Below are positions 46,278 to 55,551 of a stretch of 64,000 nucleotides of DNA, one piece after another. The notes beneath the pieces were generated by a model that saw nothing but the letters and a program-made list of their open reading frames with translations, was not told the DNA's origin and searched no databases. Numbering within the stretch: position 1 is the stretch's first letter; each line of letters starts with the position of its first letter. Made by a program: the position numbers and the translations under genes. The stretch spans positions 2,237,976-2,301,975 of the forward strand of contig NZ_CP141212.1 of assembly GCF_035610345.1 (NCBI RefSeq), written 5' to 3'. Origin of the DNA: Sinorhizobium meliloti (GTDB taxonomy: Bacteria > Pseudomonadota > Alphaproteobacteria > Rhizobiales > Rhizobiaceae).

Positions 46278-47168
46278 ATGGACAAGCGTGCGGCCTTTCG
46301 CAGCTGGTGGCTGCCAAGCCTATTCGCCCTGCCGCAGATCATCCTGATCCTGCTGTTTTTCTATTGGCCAGCAGTCGCCGTGCTGCGATGGGCGTTCACA
46401 TTGGAGCCGCCGTTCGGGGGCGCCGCGGAATTCGTCGGCCTTGCCAACTTCCAGGAGGTTTTCGCCGATCCGCTCTACTGGAACTCCGTCGGTATCAGCC
46501 TGGCATTCGCCCTTTGCGGCACCTTGGCCACCATCTTCATCGGCCTCGTTCTTGCGCTTGCGGTCGATCGGCAATTGCCGGCCTCAGCTCCGTTCCGGTT
46601 TCTGTACATTCTGCCTTATGCGATTGCAGGCCCGGCCGCAGGCATGGCTTTCCGCTTTATCCTGTCGCCGGAGCGCGGACTGATGGCATCGGTCAACGCG
46701 GCTTTCCCGGATTTCTGGAACCCGGCCAAATACGGCAGCCACGCCCTGATTCTCGTCATCGTCGTCTTTGCGTGGAAATGGGCGGGCTACACATTCATCT
46801 TCCTTCTCGCCGGCCTTCAGTCGGTCCCCCGTTCGCTTATCGAGGCGGCCGCCATGGACGGCTCCGGCCCCGTCCGCCGTGCGGTCGATATCCAGGTACC
46901 CATGCTGGCGCCGACGCTCTTCTTCCTGCTGGTCATCATGATGACCGAGGGATTCGTCGGGGCCGACACTTACGGCATAGTAGACCGAACGACGGAGGGC
47001 GGGCCGAACCACGGCACGGATGTGATGGTGTACCGCATCGTCGAGGAGGCATTCCGCGGCTTGAACTATTCCGGCGCGTCGGCGCAAAGCCTCGTCCTCA
47101 TCGGTCTCATCATGATCTTCACCTTCATCCAGTTCCGCTTCATCGAGCGCCAGGTCCATTACAAGTGA
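46278..47168 (+). CDS. ABC transporter permease (UgpA-like)
   Basis: A 296-residue inner-membrane permease with six predicted helices and the EAA loop around SLIEAAAMDGSGPVRRAVDI. It resembles UgpA, with the usual LPQIILILLFFYWPA first helix. The next permease begins seven bases after its stop. Function is substrate passage for the binding protein at 44860. Confidence 0.9.
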   Translation: MDKRAAFRSWWLPSLFALPQIILILLFFYWPAVAVLRWAFTLEPPFGGAAEFVGLANFQEVFADPLYWNSVGISLAFALCGTLATIFIGLVLALAVDRQLPASAPFRFLYILPYAIAGPAAGMAFRFILSPERGLMASVNAAFPDFWNPAKYGSHALILVIVVFAWKWAGYTFIFLLAGLQSVPRSLIEAAAMDGSGPVRRAVDIQVPMLAPTLFFLLVIMMTEGFVGADTYGIVDRTTEGGPNHGTDVMVYRIVEEAFRGLNYSGASAQSLVLIGLIMIFTFIQFRFIERQVHYK

Positions 47169-47175
47169 GGCTCAC

Positions 47176-48063
47176 ATGATACAGCGGACACCTTTCGCCA
47201 ACGCCCTCACCTACGGCGTGATGATCTTCGGCTTCCTGCTGCTGATCGGCCCTTTCATCGTGATCGTGTCGGGCGCCAGCCAGACCTTTCAGCAAGTAAA
47301 CGCCGTACCCTTCAGTCTTCTGCCGCAGGATCGCCTGATCGAGAACATGAGCGCCGCATGGGAGCGCGCCAATCTCGGAACGGCGATGCTGAACAGTTTG
47401 GTCATGGCCAGCCTCGTCACGATCGGCAAAGTGGCCCTATCGGCGCTGACGGCCTTCGCCATCGTCTTCTTCCGAACCCCGCTGAAGGGCTTCTTCTTCT
47501 GGATGGTGTTCATTACCCTGATGTTGCCGCTGGAAGTGCGCGTGGTGCCCACCTATGCCGTCGCTGCCGATCCGTTCCAACCCGTCCGGCTTCTGATCTC
47601 CGCAGTAACGGGCTTCGAAGTCTCGGTCGACTGGAACCTTCTCAACTCCTACGCCGGCCTCACGCTGCCCCTGATCGCGACAGCGACCGGAACGTTCCTC
47701 TACCGCCAGTTCTACCTGACCCTGCCCGACGAACTGGCAGAGGCGGCGCGGATGGACGGGTCGGGTGCGATCCGCTTCTTCATCGATATGCTGCTGCCGC
47801 TGTCGCGCACGAACATGCTCGCTTTGACCACGATCATGTTCGTCTATGGGTGGAATCAGTATCTCTGGCCGCTCCTGATGGTGACGGACCCTCAATACAA
47901 GACCACGATGATGTCGCTGATTGCGCTCCTGCCGTCCGAAAACGGCACTCCGGACTGGAACGTGACGCTTGCCGGATCCTTGATCATCATGCTGCCCCCG
48001 CTCATCGTCGTTGCCGTTCTCCAGCGGTGGTTCGTTCGCGGGCTCGTGGCGACCGAAAAATGA
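47176..48063 (+). CDS. ABC transporter permease (UgpE-like)
   Basis: A 295-residue permease, partner of the preceding one, with six predicted helices and EAA loop ELAEAARMDGSGAIRFFIDM. It matches UgpE by length and position. It lies seven bases downstream of the first permease and 42 bases before the ATPase gene. Confidence 0.9.
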   Translation: MIQRTPFANALTYGVMIFGFLLLIGPFIVIVSGASQTFQQVNAVPFSLLPQDRLIENMSAAWERANLGTAMLNSLVMASLVTIGKVALSALTAFAIVFFRTPLKGFFFWMVFITLMLPLEVRVVPTYAVAADPFQPVRLLISAVTGFEVSVDWNLLNSYAGLTLPLIATATGTFLYRQFYLTLPDELAEAARMDGSGAIRFFIDMLLPLSRTNMLALTTIMFVYGWNQYLWPLLMVTDPQYKTTMMSLIALLPSENGTPDWNVTLAGSLIIMLPPLIVVAVLQRWFVRGLVATEK

Positions 48064-48105
48064 ACCGCATTTCCCAAACAGAAACAGACAGAGAGGCCCG
48101 CGTTC

Positions 48106-49236
48106 ATGGCTGACATCCAAATTAGCGCCGTGCGCAAGTCCTACGGCAAGGTCCCTACCCTGCATGGCATCGACCTCGCCTTCGCGTCGGGAGAATTCGT
48201 CGTTATCCTCGGTCCGTCCGGGTGCGGGAAATCGACGCTTCTGAGGATGATCGCGGGGCTGGAGGAAATCACCGCCGGGGAGATCGCCATCAACGGGCGG
48301 GTCGTCAACAGGCTTGAGCCGCGCGAACGCGGCTGCGCCATGGTGTTCCAGAACTACGCCCTCTATCCCCACATGACCGTCGCCGGAAATATCGGCTATG
48401 CCCTGAAGGTGGCGGGCATACCGAAGGCTGAGCGGCTGCGCCGCATCGAGGAAACAGCGAAGATCGTCGGGCTTTCCGACTATCTCAATCGGAAGCCCGC
48501 GGCACTTTCCGGCGGTCAGCGCCAGCGCGTTGCCATGGCCCGCGCGATTATCCGCGAACCGAGCGTGTTCCTTTTCGACGAACCGCTCTCGAATCTCGAC
48601 GCCAAACTGCGCGTCACCATGCGAGCCGAGATCCGGAAGCTGCATCAGCGTCTCTCGGCAACGTCCATCTTCGTCACCCATGATCAGGTCGAAGCCATGA
48701 CGCTCGCTGACAAGCTGGTGGTCATGAACAAGGGCCTCGTCGAACAGGTGGGACAGCCGCTCGACATCTACCATCGTCCGGCAAGCATCTTCGTCGCGTC
48801 CTTCATCGGCTCGCCGGCCATGAACCTGTTCGATGCCGAGATCGACGTCGGCAACGCCTGCCTGACCTTCGCCGGCGCGAAGCTGCCGATCGACAGGAGG
48901 ATTGCGGCGCGTCTGGGCGCAGGAAACATCACGATCGGCATTCGCCCGGAACAGTGCATCGTGTCGACCGAAGCAAAAGGCGGCGTCGCGATCAAGGTCG
49001 AGTTCGTCGAGGAGCTCGGATCCGGCCGCGTCATTCACGCGGAGCTGCATGGCCGTCCCTTCGCCGCCTGTGTCGACGAGAAAATGCGCGTCCGGCCGGG
49101 TGATTGGATCGACCTGGAGCTGCCTTTGGCGCAATTGCACGTTTTCGACCGCGAGTCAGGCCGGCGGATCGGGGTCGATCTGGAATCTCGCGCCGTCGCT
49201 GCTTCCGCCGGTCGACCGGCATTCGAAACAATCTGA
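48106..49236 (+). CDS. ABC transporter ATP-binding protein (UgpC-like)
   Basis: A 376-residue CUT1-type ATPase. Motifs: Walker [10 protein letters not shown] near 37, Q-loop [13 protein letters not shown], signature [15 protein letters not shown], Walker [13 protein letters not shown] and His-loop VTHDQVEAM, all intact; the C-terminal regulatory OB-type domain is at about 240-376. It completes the importer. The next gene follows after 27 bases, so the TIM-barrel gene is in the same transcript. Confidence 0.93.
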   Translation: MADIQISAVRKSYGKVPTLHGIDLAFASGEFVVILGPSGCGKSTLLRMIAGLEEITAGEIAINGRVVNRLEPRERGCAMVFQNYALYPHMTVAGNIGYALKVAGIPKAERLRRIEETAKIVGLSDYLNRKPAALSGGQRQRVAMARAIIREPSVFLFDEPLSNLDAKLRVTMRAEIRKLHQRLSATSIFVTHDQVEAMTLADKLVVMNKGLVEQVGQPLDIYHRPASIFVASFIGSPAMNLFDAEIDVGNACLTFAGAKLPIDRRIAARLGAGNITIGIRPEQCIVSTEAKGGVAIKVEFVEELGSGRVIHAELHGRPFAACVDEKMRVRPGDWIDLELPLAQLHVFDRESGRRIGVDLESRAVAASAGRPAFETI

Positions 49237-49263
49237 TCGCGTCCATCGAGAAGGAGAAACGCA

Positions 49264-50178
49264 ATGAACGAAATCATTTCCGCCGTAGGCTTTTGCAACC
49301 GGACCGGCAAGGGCGATCTTTCGAGCCTGGACGCGTCCATACGCGAAGTTGCCGAAACGGGTGCTGACGCCTGCGAAATCGGAATTTACGGCGAAGAAAT
49401 CGTCAGTGGCGGACGCATCATCGAAGACCGTGTCCGGCGCGTCGCCGACATCACGAAGAAATATTCCTTCAAAAAGCTCTCGCTGCACGGTCAGGTCCTG
49501 TCCAACTTCATGGATCGCCAGCACCATCATCTGCAGAAAAAGGTCGTGAGGGCGATGCTCGAACTGTGTGACCGGCTTGGCGCCGGGATCCTCGTTCATC
49601 ACTCAGGCGCGGCGCAGCTCGCCCCCGGAGAAAGCGCCGCCGATCTCGACAGGATGGAACGCGATGCCCTCGCGGAAATGGCGGAGATCGCAAAAGCGTA
49701 CGGAGTACGCATCGCGCTTGAAAACATCTTCACGACGGAAACCGGCCAGTATCGGCAGACGCCGAGGCAGGTCGCCGAAACAGTGCGGGCGATCGGTTCC
49801 GACAACGTCGTCGCGCTCATCGACTTCTCGCATGCCTATATCGAAGCGACGCACCGCGGACTCGACTTCCGCGACGAGCTGAGGACAATGGCGCCGGTGA
49901 CTGGTCACCTGCATGTCCACGACAGTTTCGGGCTGCCCTATTCCATGACCCGCTTCTATCATCCGGCAGAGGCGACCGCACTCGGCATCGGAGACCTGCA
50001 TCTGCCGATCGGCTGGGGCGACATTGCCTGGGACGACATTTTCTCCGAGTTGACCTTCCTTCCGGACACGACGCTGATCATGGAAATCGACGCCGGGCGG
50101 TTTGCCGATCAGCAACCGGCGTGCCTGGAGCGCGCACGGAGTCTGGCCGCCGCAGTGGGACTGAGATCCGCGGCGTAG
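49264..50178 (+). CDS. Sugar phosphate isomerase/epimerase-type TIM barrel (AP_endonuc_2 family)
   Basis: A 304-residue metal-dependent TIM barrel of the xylose-isomerase-like superfamily. The region VRIALENIFTTETGQY holds a probable metal-binding Glu; VVALIDFSHAYIEA and GHLHVHDSFG add Asp and His ligands; TTLIMEIDAGRF supplies a later Glu. It replaces the ugpQ phosphodiesterase expected after ugpC. Reaction is not predictable: relatives include inosose isomerases, epimerases, endonuclease IV and keto-sugar racemases. It is translated from the same operon as the Ugp-like importer and likely acts on its solute. Confidence 0.8.
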   Translation: MNEIISAVGFCNRTGKGDLSSLDASIREVAETGADACEIGIYGEEIVSGGRIIEDRVRRVADITKKYSFKKLSLHGQVLSNFMDRQHHHLQKKVVRAMLELCDRLGAGILVHHSGAAQLAPGESAADLDRMERDALAEMAEIAKAYGVRIALENIFTTETGQYRQTPRQVAETVRAIGSDNVVALIDFSHAYIEATHRGLDFRDELRTMAPVTGHLHVHDSFGLPYSMTRFYHPAEATALGIGDLHLPIGWGDIAWDDIFSELTFLPDTTLIMEIDAGRFADQQPACLERARSLAAAVGLRSAA

Positions 50179-50272
50179 CGTGCGCGGTCACCTTCCCGCG
50201 CGTACCAGATCACGACGTTTCGGGTTGGAAGGCTACAGGATCAAAACCAATCCTGTTCCAGAAGCGAAAACA

Positions 50273-50290
50273 CCCGGCATTGCTGCCGGG
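50273..50290 (-). terminator. Terminator of the erythritol-type operon
   Basis: Perfect 7-base arms CCCGGCA (50273-50279) and TGCCGGG (50284-50290) with loop TTGC. On the minus strand the stem is followed by TGTTTTCG and lies 57 bases beyond the rpiB stop. Confidence 0.7.
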
Positions 50291-50346
50291 CGTCTCGCTG
50301 CGTGCGCATGAGGGAGGATCAGCACGCGCCGCAGAATTCGCGACCG

Positions 50347-50784
50347 TTACTTCGCCTGATCCAGGCGGTCGATCGCTTCGACATTTGCCGCCGACGGACC
50401 GTTGGGGTCGAACTCGGAGGCCAGCCACGTATCGACGATCGATTTCGCCAGTTCGGGGCCGATGACGCGCGCGCCCATGGTGATGATCTGGGCGTTGTTG
50501 GATTTGGCCGCCCGCTCGGCGGAATAGGTATCGTGGGTCAGCGCGGCGCGGATGCCCGGCACCTTATTGGCCGAGATGCACACGCCGATGCCGGTGCCGC
50601 AGATCAGAATGCCGCGCTCGTTTTCGCCGGCAGTGATCGTCTGCGCCAGATCGCGGGAGAGATCGGCATAGTAGCCGGTCTGACTCAGGTCCTTGACTTC
50701 GAGATCGCTTCTCTTGGCCAGATGCGCGGCGATGACGTCGAGCAGGGGCTTGCCGGCACTGTCGGCTCCAATCGCGATTTTCAT
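50347..50784 (-). CDS. rpiB: RpiB-type isomerase, probable D-erythrose-4-phosphate isomerase EryI
   Basis: A 145-residue LacAB_rpiB-family isomerase with active-site region [17 protein letters not shown] (Cys proton carrier) and D9 (GADSAGKPL). In Brucella the homologue EryI (RpiB) makes D-erythrose 4-phosphate from D-erythrulose 4-phosphate and belongs to the erythritol route. Here it lies directly behind tpiB and eryR. ATG 50784 is chosen because the homologous N-terminus [11 protein letters not shown] starts there; the longer frame overlaps tpiB. Confidence 0.9.
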   Translation of the reverse strand: MKIAIGADSAGKPLLDVIAAHLAKRSDLEVKDLSQTGYYADLSRDLAQTITAGENERGILICGTGIGVCISANKVPGIRAALTHDTYSAERAAKSNNAQIITMGARVIGPELAKSIVDTWLASEFDPNGPSAANVEAIDRLDQAK

Positions 50785-50828
50785 GTCGTTTCCTTTCCGT
50801 AAGGTGTTGTTGCCTGACCCGGCGATGC

Positions 50829-51596
50829 TCAGATCGCCCGGGCTACGCGTTGCAGAATGTCGAGGTAGCCGCCCACCTCCCAGGCGGAGCGGCCGATGAA
50901 GAGCCCGTCGATATGGCGCTGGAGGATCAATTCCTCGCAGTTCTGCGGATTGACGCTGCCGCCATAGAGTACCGGAACCTTCACGCCGAGTGCACGCTCG
51001 GCGACTTCGCCAATGCGGCGGTGGCGGGCATCCGCATAGTCGGCGGTGGCCGGTATGCCGTTGACGCCGATCGCCCACACCGGCTCATAGGCCAGGAGAA
51101 CGGGCGCCGTCCGCGCCGCGCCTTCGAGAAAGGCAAAGGCGCCTTCCACCTGGCGCTTCAGGACCGTATCCGCCTCGCCCGCCTCGCGTTCGGCGAGAGT
51201 CTCGCCGATGCAGATCAACGGCACGAGCCCATGCTTGACGGCGGCTGCCGTCTTCAGGCCCACGGTGCGGTCGGTCTCGCCGAAATGCTCCCGCCGCTCG
51301 CTGTGGCCGAGCTCGACGATGTCGAGATCGCAATCCCTGAGCATGACCGGAGAAATTTCACCGGTCCAGGCGCCCGCATCGTCCCAGTGCATGTTCTGCG
51401 CACCGACCTTGACGCTCGTCGCCTTAAGCCTTTCCTTTACCTGCCGCACGGCGGTGAACGGAGGAATGACGAAGCGCTGTATCCGCTGATCGCGCCCATC
51501 GTCGGCGGCCGCAAGACCGTCGGCGAAGACCATTGCCTCGGCCAGCGTCTTGTTCATCTTCCAGCTCGTGCCGACCCAGAGACCAGTCTTGCTCAT
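50829..51596 (-). CDS. tpiB: Triose-phosphate-isomerase-like EryH/TpiB
   Basis: A 255-residue TIM-family enzyme. Canonical residues are in place: Lys in WKMNKT near 12, His in [12 protein letters not shown] near 95 and Glu in [10 protein letters not shown] near 165. In Brucella the paralogue TpiA2 (EryH) is a D-3-tetrulose-4-phosphate isomerase; location beside eryR and rpiB supports the same role here. The start overlaps the stop of the regulator gene (ATGA). Confidence 0.92.
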   Translation of the reverse strand: MSKTGLWVGTSWKMNKTLAEAMVFADGLAAADDGRDQRIQRFVIPPFTAVRQVKERLKATSVKVGAQNMHWDDAGAWTGEISPVMLRDCDLDIVELGHSERREHFGETDRTVGLKTAAAVKHGLVPLICIGETLAEREAGEADTVLKRQVEGAFAFLEGAARTAPVLLAYEPVWAIGVNGIPATADYADARHRRIGEVAERALGVKVPVLYGGSVNPQNCEELILQRHIDGLFIGRSAWEVGGYLDILQRVARAI

Positions 51597-52378
51597 GCGT
51601 TCTCCAATATTTTCCGATTGTCGATCCTGACGAGCTTGACGCCGGCGTCACCAAGCGCCGCCGTATTCTCCTCGGACACTTCGCTTCCGGTCAGCACCGC
51701 ATCGAAGGCCTCCAGCCCCGTCAGGAAATGCAGGGCCGACCGGCCGAACTTGCCGTGGTCCACCAGGAGATATTTGCGGCTGGCGGATTTCACCATCTGG
51801 CGCTTGATCTGCACGACCTCCTGATCCTGGTGGAACGCTGACGCGCCCTCGACGGCCGAACTCGACAGGAAGGCCACGTCGGCGCGCAGCGAACGCAGCG
51901 CCTCCTCGGTGACGACACCGAAAAAGCCGTTGAATTTCTTGCTGTAATGCCCGCCGAGCGCGATCAGGTTGATGCCCGGGGCTCCCGAAAGATCGGCAAT
52001 GACGCCGAGATTGTTGGTGATGACGGTGAGCGGGCGAATATCCCTTAGAAACCCGGCGATCGCTCCGGCCGTCGAGCTGTCGTCGATGATGACGCTCTGG
52101 CCGGGCTCGATCAGCGTCGCGGCATGTTCCGCAAGGCGGCGCTTCTCGCCCGTCGCGATCTTTTCACGGTAGCGGAAATCGCTTTCGAATTGCGGGCTCG
52201 ACTGGATGGAAGCGCCGCCATGGACCTTTCGCAGGAGCCCCGCCTGTTCGAGATCGTCAAGATCGCGATGAACCGTCATCTTGCTGACGCCGAAGCGAAG
52301 GGCGAGTTCCTCGACGGAGGCTGTTCCCGCCTCCATCAGGACATCCATGATCGCCTGGCGTCTGTCTTCCGGTTTCAT
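51593..52378 (-). CDS. eryR: DeoR-family regulator of the erythritol-type locus
   Basis: A 261-residue regulator: an N-terminal DeoR winged helix (about 5-60, helix VEELALRFGVSKMTVHRDL) and a DeoRC sensor domain with GEKRRLAEHAATLIEPGQ and DHGKFGRSAL. In relatives the sensor binds a phosphorylated sugar. It sits between eryC and tpiB, consistent with the EryR-type regulator of the tpiB-rpiB section and probably the whole locus. The name eryR is by context only; no binding site is proven. Confidence 0.82.
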   Translation of the reverse strand: MKPEDRRQAIMDVLMEAGTASVEELALRFGVSKMTVHRDLDDLEQAGLLRKVHGGASIQSSPQFESDFRYREKIATGEKRRLAEHAATLIEPGQSVIIDDSSTAGAIAGFLRDIRPLTVITNNLGVIADLSGAPGINLIALGGHYSKKFNGFFGVVTEEALRSLRADVAFLSSSAVEGASAFHQDQEVVQIKRQMVKSASRKYLLVDHGKFGRSALHFLTGLEAFDAVLTGSEVSEENTAALGDAGVKLVRIDNRKILENA

Positions 52379-52473
52379 CGCATCGTCCCGTCAGGTGCAG
52401 CTAACCGCCGCGCCAAGGGAAAGGTAACAGTCTTCTGTGATATTTCAACTCACATGTGGGATTTTGTTACATT

Positions 52474-53412
52474 TCATTGTGATAATTTCGAAACATTAAA
52501 TCCCGTGTCGATAAAGGGCTCCCAGAATTCAACCGACTCCCGGATCATTTCCACCACGTTGCGATCGGTCGGTTCGCGCTCCCGGAAGGAAAGCTCCAGG
52601 CAGATTTCGTTGTCCGTCCCGCCTCCCCTCCTGACGGCCTCGAGCAGTCGTTCGGGCGTGATCCTGCCGTCCTTGTTGTAGGCGGCCGTGAAGGGCCAGT
52701 GTCCGCCCTTGTTCATCGAGGACTGCTTGACGTGAATGATCGGCGACTGCCGCGGAAAGGCCTCCGCCCAGGCATAGGGATCGACGTCGGCGGCGTTCGG
52801 CGATGTGATGTCGCCATGATCGATGTCGACCATCATCCTCATCGGAATCGGCAGGTCGGCTGCCGCCAGACGCCGGTCGAGCGCCCTGCACGCCTCGATC
52901 GTATGGCCGAACTCCCGGCCGACCGACATCGGTTCCCAGAAGACATAGGAAAGGCCCGCGGCCTTGGCGTGCTCTGCCACCTCGCGCCAGCATTCGATGG
53001 CGATCGCCATCAGCTCCTCGCGACGCGCCGGGTCGTGATAATCCCTGAGCGTGAAGATCGCGAACTGCGTGCCCATGCCGGAAGCGCCGAGCTCGGCGGA
53101 GATATCGGCGAAAGTCTTGAACCAGTCGACATAATAGCGCCGGACGTCCGGGTCGGGATGTCCGAAATGATTGAGACGGCCATAGGGGCCCGTCATGCCG
53201 GAGGTGATTTTCACGCCGGTACGGCCGAGCGCCGTTCGAAACTGCCGCAGCGTCTTGTTGATCGTCGCCGCCGGCCAGCCCGGATTGACGAATTCATGGG
53301 TGAGCTGGACGTAACCGATGCGGATCTTCTCGGCGATGGTGTCGATCAGGTCGTCCGCCTCGGCAAAGCGGTTGACCAGAGGATTGGTGTTGAGCGACAG
53401 CGTGAAGGCCAT
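52474..53412 (-). CDS. eryC: EryC-type tetrulose-4-phosphate racemase (xylose-isomerase-like barrel)
   Basis: A 312-residue TIM-barrel protein of the xylose-isomerase superfamily. Metal ligand candidates are visible in FWEPMSVGREFGH (Glu), VDIDHGDITSP (Asp, His) and EICLELSFRERE (Glu). In Brucella EryC, first mistaken for a dehydrogenase, converts L-3-tetrulose 4-phosphate to the D form. Start ATG 53412 has a good AAGGAG upstream. It stands between the HAD phosphatase gene and eryR. Identity as EryC rests on family, length and the surrounding eryA, eryB, tpiB and rpiB genes. Confidence 0.88.
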   Translation of the reverse strand: MAFTLSLNTNPLVNRFAEADDLIDTIAEKIRIGYVQLTHEFVNPGWPAATINKTLRQFRTALGRTGVKITSGMTGPYGRLNHFGHPDPDVRRYYVDWFKTFADISAELGASGMGTQFAIFTLRDYHDPARREELMAIAIECWREVAEHAKAAGLSYVFWEPMSVGREFGHTIEACRALDRRLAAADLPIPMRMMVDIDHGDITSPNAADVDPYAWAEAFPRQSPIIHVKQSSMNKGGHWPFTAAYNKDGRITPERLLEAVRRGGGTDNEICLELSFREREPTDRNVVEMIRESVEFWEPFIDTGFNVSKLSQ

Positions 53413-53425
53413 TGCCGGCTCCTTG

Positions 53426-54271
53426 CTACCAGAGGAATTTCGGGAGGATGAAATCGGGGCTCGCGCCGTGCTCCCGGAAGAGCTGCCGGCGCTCCGCGTC
53501 CGACCGCTGCTCGAGAATTCCGGTGGCGACGAGCACCGAGCCGAGCCCGGCCGCCGCGGCCCCGGCAATGTCATGCTCGACGCTGTCGCCTATGGCACAG
53601 ACGCGCCGCGGCTCCGGCCGCCCGAGAAAATCGAGCGCGAAGTCGTAGATGTCGGCAAACGGCTTGCCGATCCAGCGCACAGGACCGCCCAGCTCTTCGT
53701 AAAGCTCGGCGATGCGACCGGCGCCGAAGGCCGGGCCGCTCCTCGTCAGCATAACCTTGTCCGGGTTGGTACAGAGGCACGGGATGCCCTGCCGGGCAGC
53801 CGGTCCCAGCAGATCTTCGTAATAGGCAAGCGGATGGATATCGCCCTCGCTCCCCGCAAGCAGCACGATGTCGGCGTCTTCACCGCTCTCGGTGCGCACG
53901 AGATTCAGCCCCTTGAGCGGCGACTGATCGCCGTCGCGGCTGATCAGAAGGCACTTGCGCGCTGCGCCGCCCTCGCCTTCGGCCTCCCGTTTCAAGAGCT
54001 GCCAGGCAACCTCTCCCGAGGTCAGGAACCAGTCCCAGCTTCCGCCCTGGAAACCGAGTGCCTCCAGCCGCCGATCGTTCTCGGCCGAGCGCTTGCCGGA
54101 ATTGGAGAGGATGATGACCCGCTTTCCGGCCTGTTTGAGACGGACAAGCGTTTCCGCCGCACCCGGATAGGGCCCGCGACCGTCTCTCAGCACTCCGTAT
54201 TGATCCACGAGAAAGGCATCATATGCGTCCGATATCGCAGAGAGGGCTGGAATTTCCAGGACGGCGCTCAT
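53426..54271 (-). CDS. HAD-superfamily (class IIA) phosphatase
   Basis: A 281-residue HAD-IIA hydrolase. The nucleophile motif is FLVDQYGVLRDG (Asp nucleophile, residue about 20), motif II VIILSNSGKRS with a Ser/Thr, and motifs III/IV WIGKPF with CAIGDSVEHDIAG. Relatives dephosphorylate sugar phosphates, 4-nitrophenyl phosphate or ribonucleotides. In the S. meliloti-type locus a gene of this kind accompanies the polyol genes; it might dephosphorylate a dead-end sugar phosphate. It overlaps the FGGY kinase gene by four bases. Function not demonstrated. Confidence 0.86.
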   Translation of the reverse strand: MSAVLEIPALSAISDAYDAFLVDQYGVLRDGRGPYPGAAETLVRLKQAGKRVIILSNSGKRSAENDRRLEALGFQGGSWDWFLTSGEVAWQLLKREAEGEGGAARKCLLISRDGDQSPLKGLNLVRTESGEDADIVLLAGSEGDIHPLAYYEDLLGPAARQGIPCLCTNPDKVMLTRSGPAFGAGRIAELYEELGGPVRWIGKPFADIYDFALDFLGRPEPRRVCAIGDSVEHDIAGAAAAGLGSVLVATGILEQRSDAERRQLFREHGASPDFILPKFLW

Positions 54272-55551
54272 AGCACGCCCGCCTCTTTCGCTCCCGACAG
54301 CGCCAGGCGAGCGGCGCCGGCAGCCGCCTCTTCCGATAGCACCGGCAGGAAGGGAACGGCGAGCCTCCGTTTTCGGATTTCGGTCCACACCCCGTTCTTC
54401 GCGCCGCCGCCGACGGTGCGGATCGAGCCCAGGGCCGGGCTGCCGAGGGATACGAGCCGCTCATAAGCAAGACGCTCGACCCCCGCGATGCCCTCGAAGA
54501 TCGCCTTCAGGAATTCGGCGTCCTCCGTCGGGCGCGGTTCCATGCGCGGCATGAAGGCGGGATCGGCCACCGGGAACCGCTCGCCGGGTTTCAGCAGCGG
54601 ATAGAAGTCGAGGCCCGTATCGCTCGCCGGGTCGATTTGCTCCGAAAGCTCGGCGATCCGATCGCTGCTGAAATGCGCAGCGAGAACCGCGCCACCGGTA
54701 TTGGAGGCGCCGCCGGCAAGCCACATATCGCCGATCCGGTGGCTGTAGAGCCCGAATTCCGGGGCAAAGAGCGGTTTGTCAGAGAGCATCTTCACCGTCA
54801 GCGTCGTGCCCAGCGCACTGACGGCATCACCCGGCCGGTCAGCGCCGGTTGCAAGGAAGGAGGCGCAGCCGTCCGTCGTACCCGCAACGATAACGGCTTC
54901 GCTCGGCAGTCCGAAGGCTTCCGCCGCGGCCGGCGAGATCGTCGCGACCGGCGCCCCCGCCGGCAGAACATCGGGCAGAAGATCGATACGCGCGCCGGTC
55001 CGCGCAAGCCATTCCGGCCAGCTGCGGGCAACGGGATCGTAGCCGGTCTTCAGCGCGTTGTTTTCGTCGCTGACGTCATAAAGCCCGGTGAAATGGCCGG
55101 CAATCCAGTCGGCCTGGTGGATGACACGGAAGACGTCCGGGAGCGACTGGAAGGTCAGCAGCTTGGCCAGGCCCGATGTCGCGCCATGTGCCGCACTCTC
55201 CTTGGGTGCATGAACGGCGATACGCTCCAGAACGGCGGGATCGCCGACCGGGTCGTTATACATGAGCGGCGTCGCGAGCGGCGCTCCGTCGACAGCGACC
55301 GGGAGCATGGTGCCCGACGTGCCGTCGATGCCGAGCGCACATATATGCGAGCCGTCGACGGCTTCGAGTGCCTGCGCAAGCGCGGCCTGGACAGCCTTCC
55401 ACCAGCCAAGCGGATCGCGATGGTCATCGGAAAAGGCGGCAAGCCTGGCTGCGCCCGACGCGACGATCTCGCCCGCAGCGGTCATCGCCACGGCACGTGC
55501 ACCGGACGTGCCGAGGTCGATGCCGAGAACGAGCTTGCCCTGGCCGCTCAT
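54268..55551 (-). CDS. FGGY-family sugar kinase (second kinase of the polyol locus)
   Basis: A 427-residue kinase of the FGGY family with phosphate-binding loops GIDLGTSGARAVA (N-terminal) and GTTDGCASFLATGA, a SALGTTLTVKM segment and a C-terminal GGGAKNGVWTEI nucleotide-binding stretch. It is shorter than xylulokinases and glycerol kinases (about 480-510). With EryA elsewhere in the operon it must phosphorylate another substrate, probably a pentulose such as ribulose or xylulose; this is inferred. S. meliloti genes required for adonitol and L-arabitol use come from such a cluster, but I cannot map individual names onto it. Confidence 0.87.
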   Translation of the reverse strand: MSGQGKLVLGIDLGTSGARAVAMTAAGEIVASGAARLAAFSDDHRDPLGWWKAVQAALAQALEAVDGSHICALGIDGTSGTMLPVAVDGAPLATPLMYNDPVGDPAVLERIAVHAPKESAAHGATSGLAKLLTFQSLPDVFRVIHQADWIAGHFTGLYDVSDENNALKTGYDPVARSWPEWLARTGARIDLLPDVLPAGAPVATISPAAAEAFGLPSEAVIVAGTTDGCASFLATGADRPGDAVSALGTTLTVKMLSDKPLFAPEFGLYSHRIGDMWLAGGASNTGGAVLAAHFSSDRIAELSEQIDPASDTGLDFYPLLKPGERFPVADPAFMPRMEPRPTEDAEFLKAIFEGIAGVERLAYERLVSLGSPALGSIRTVGGGAKNGVWTEIRKRRLAVPFLPVLSEEAAAGAARLALSGAKEAGVL

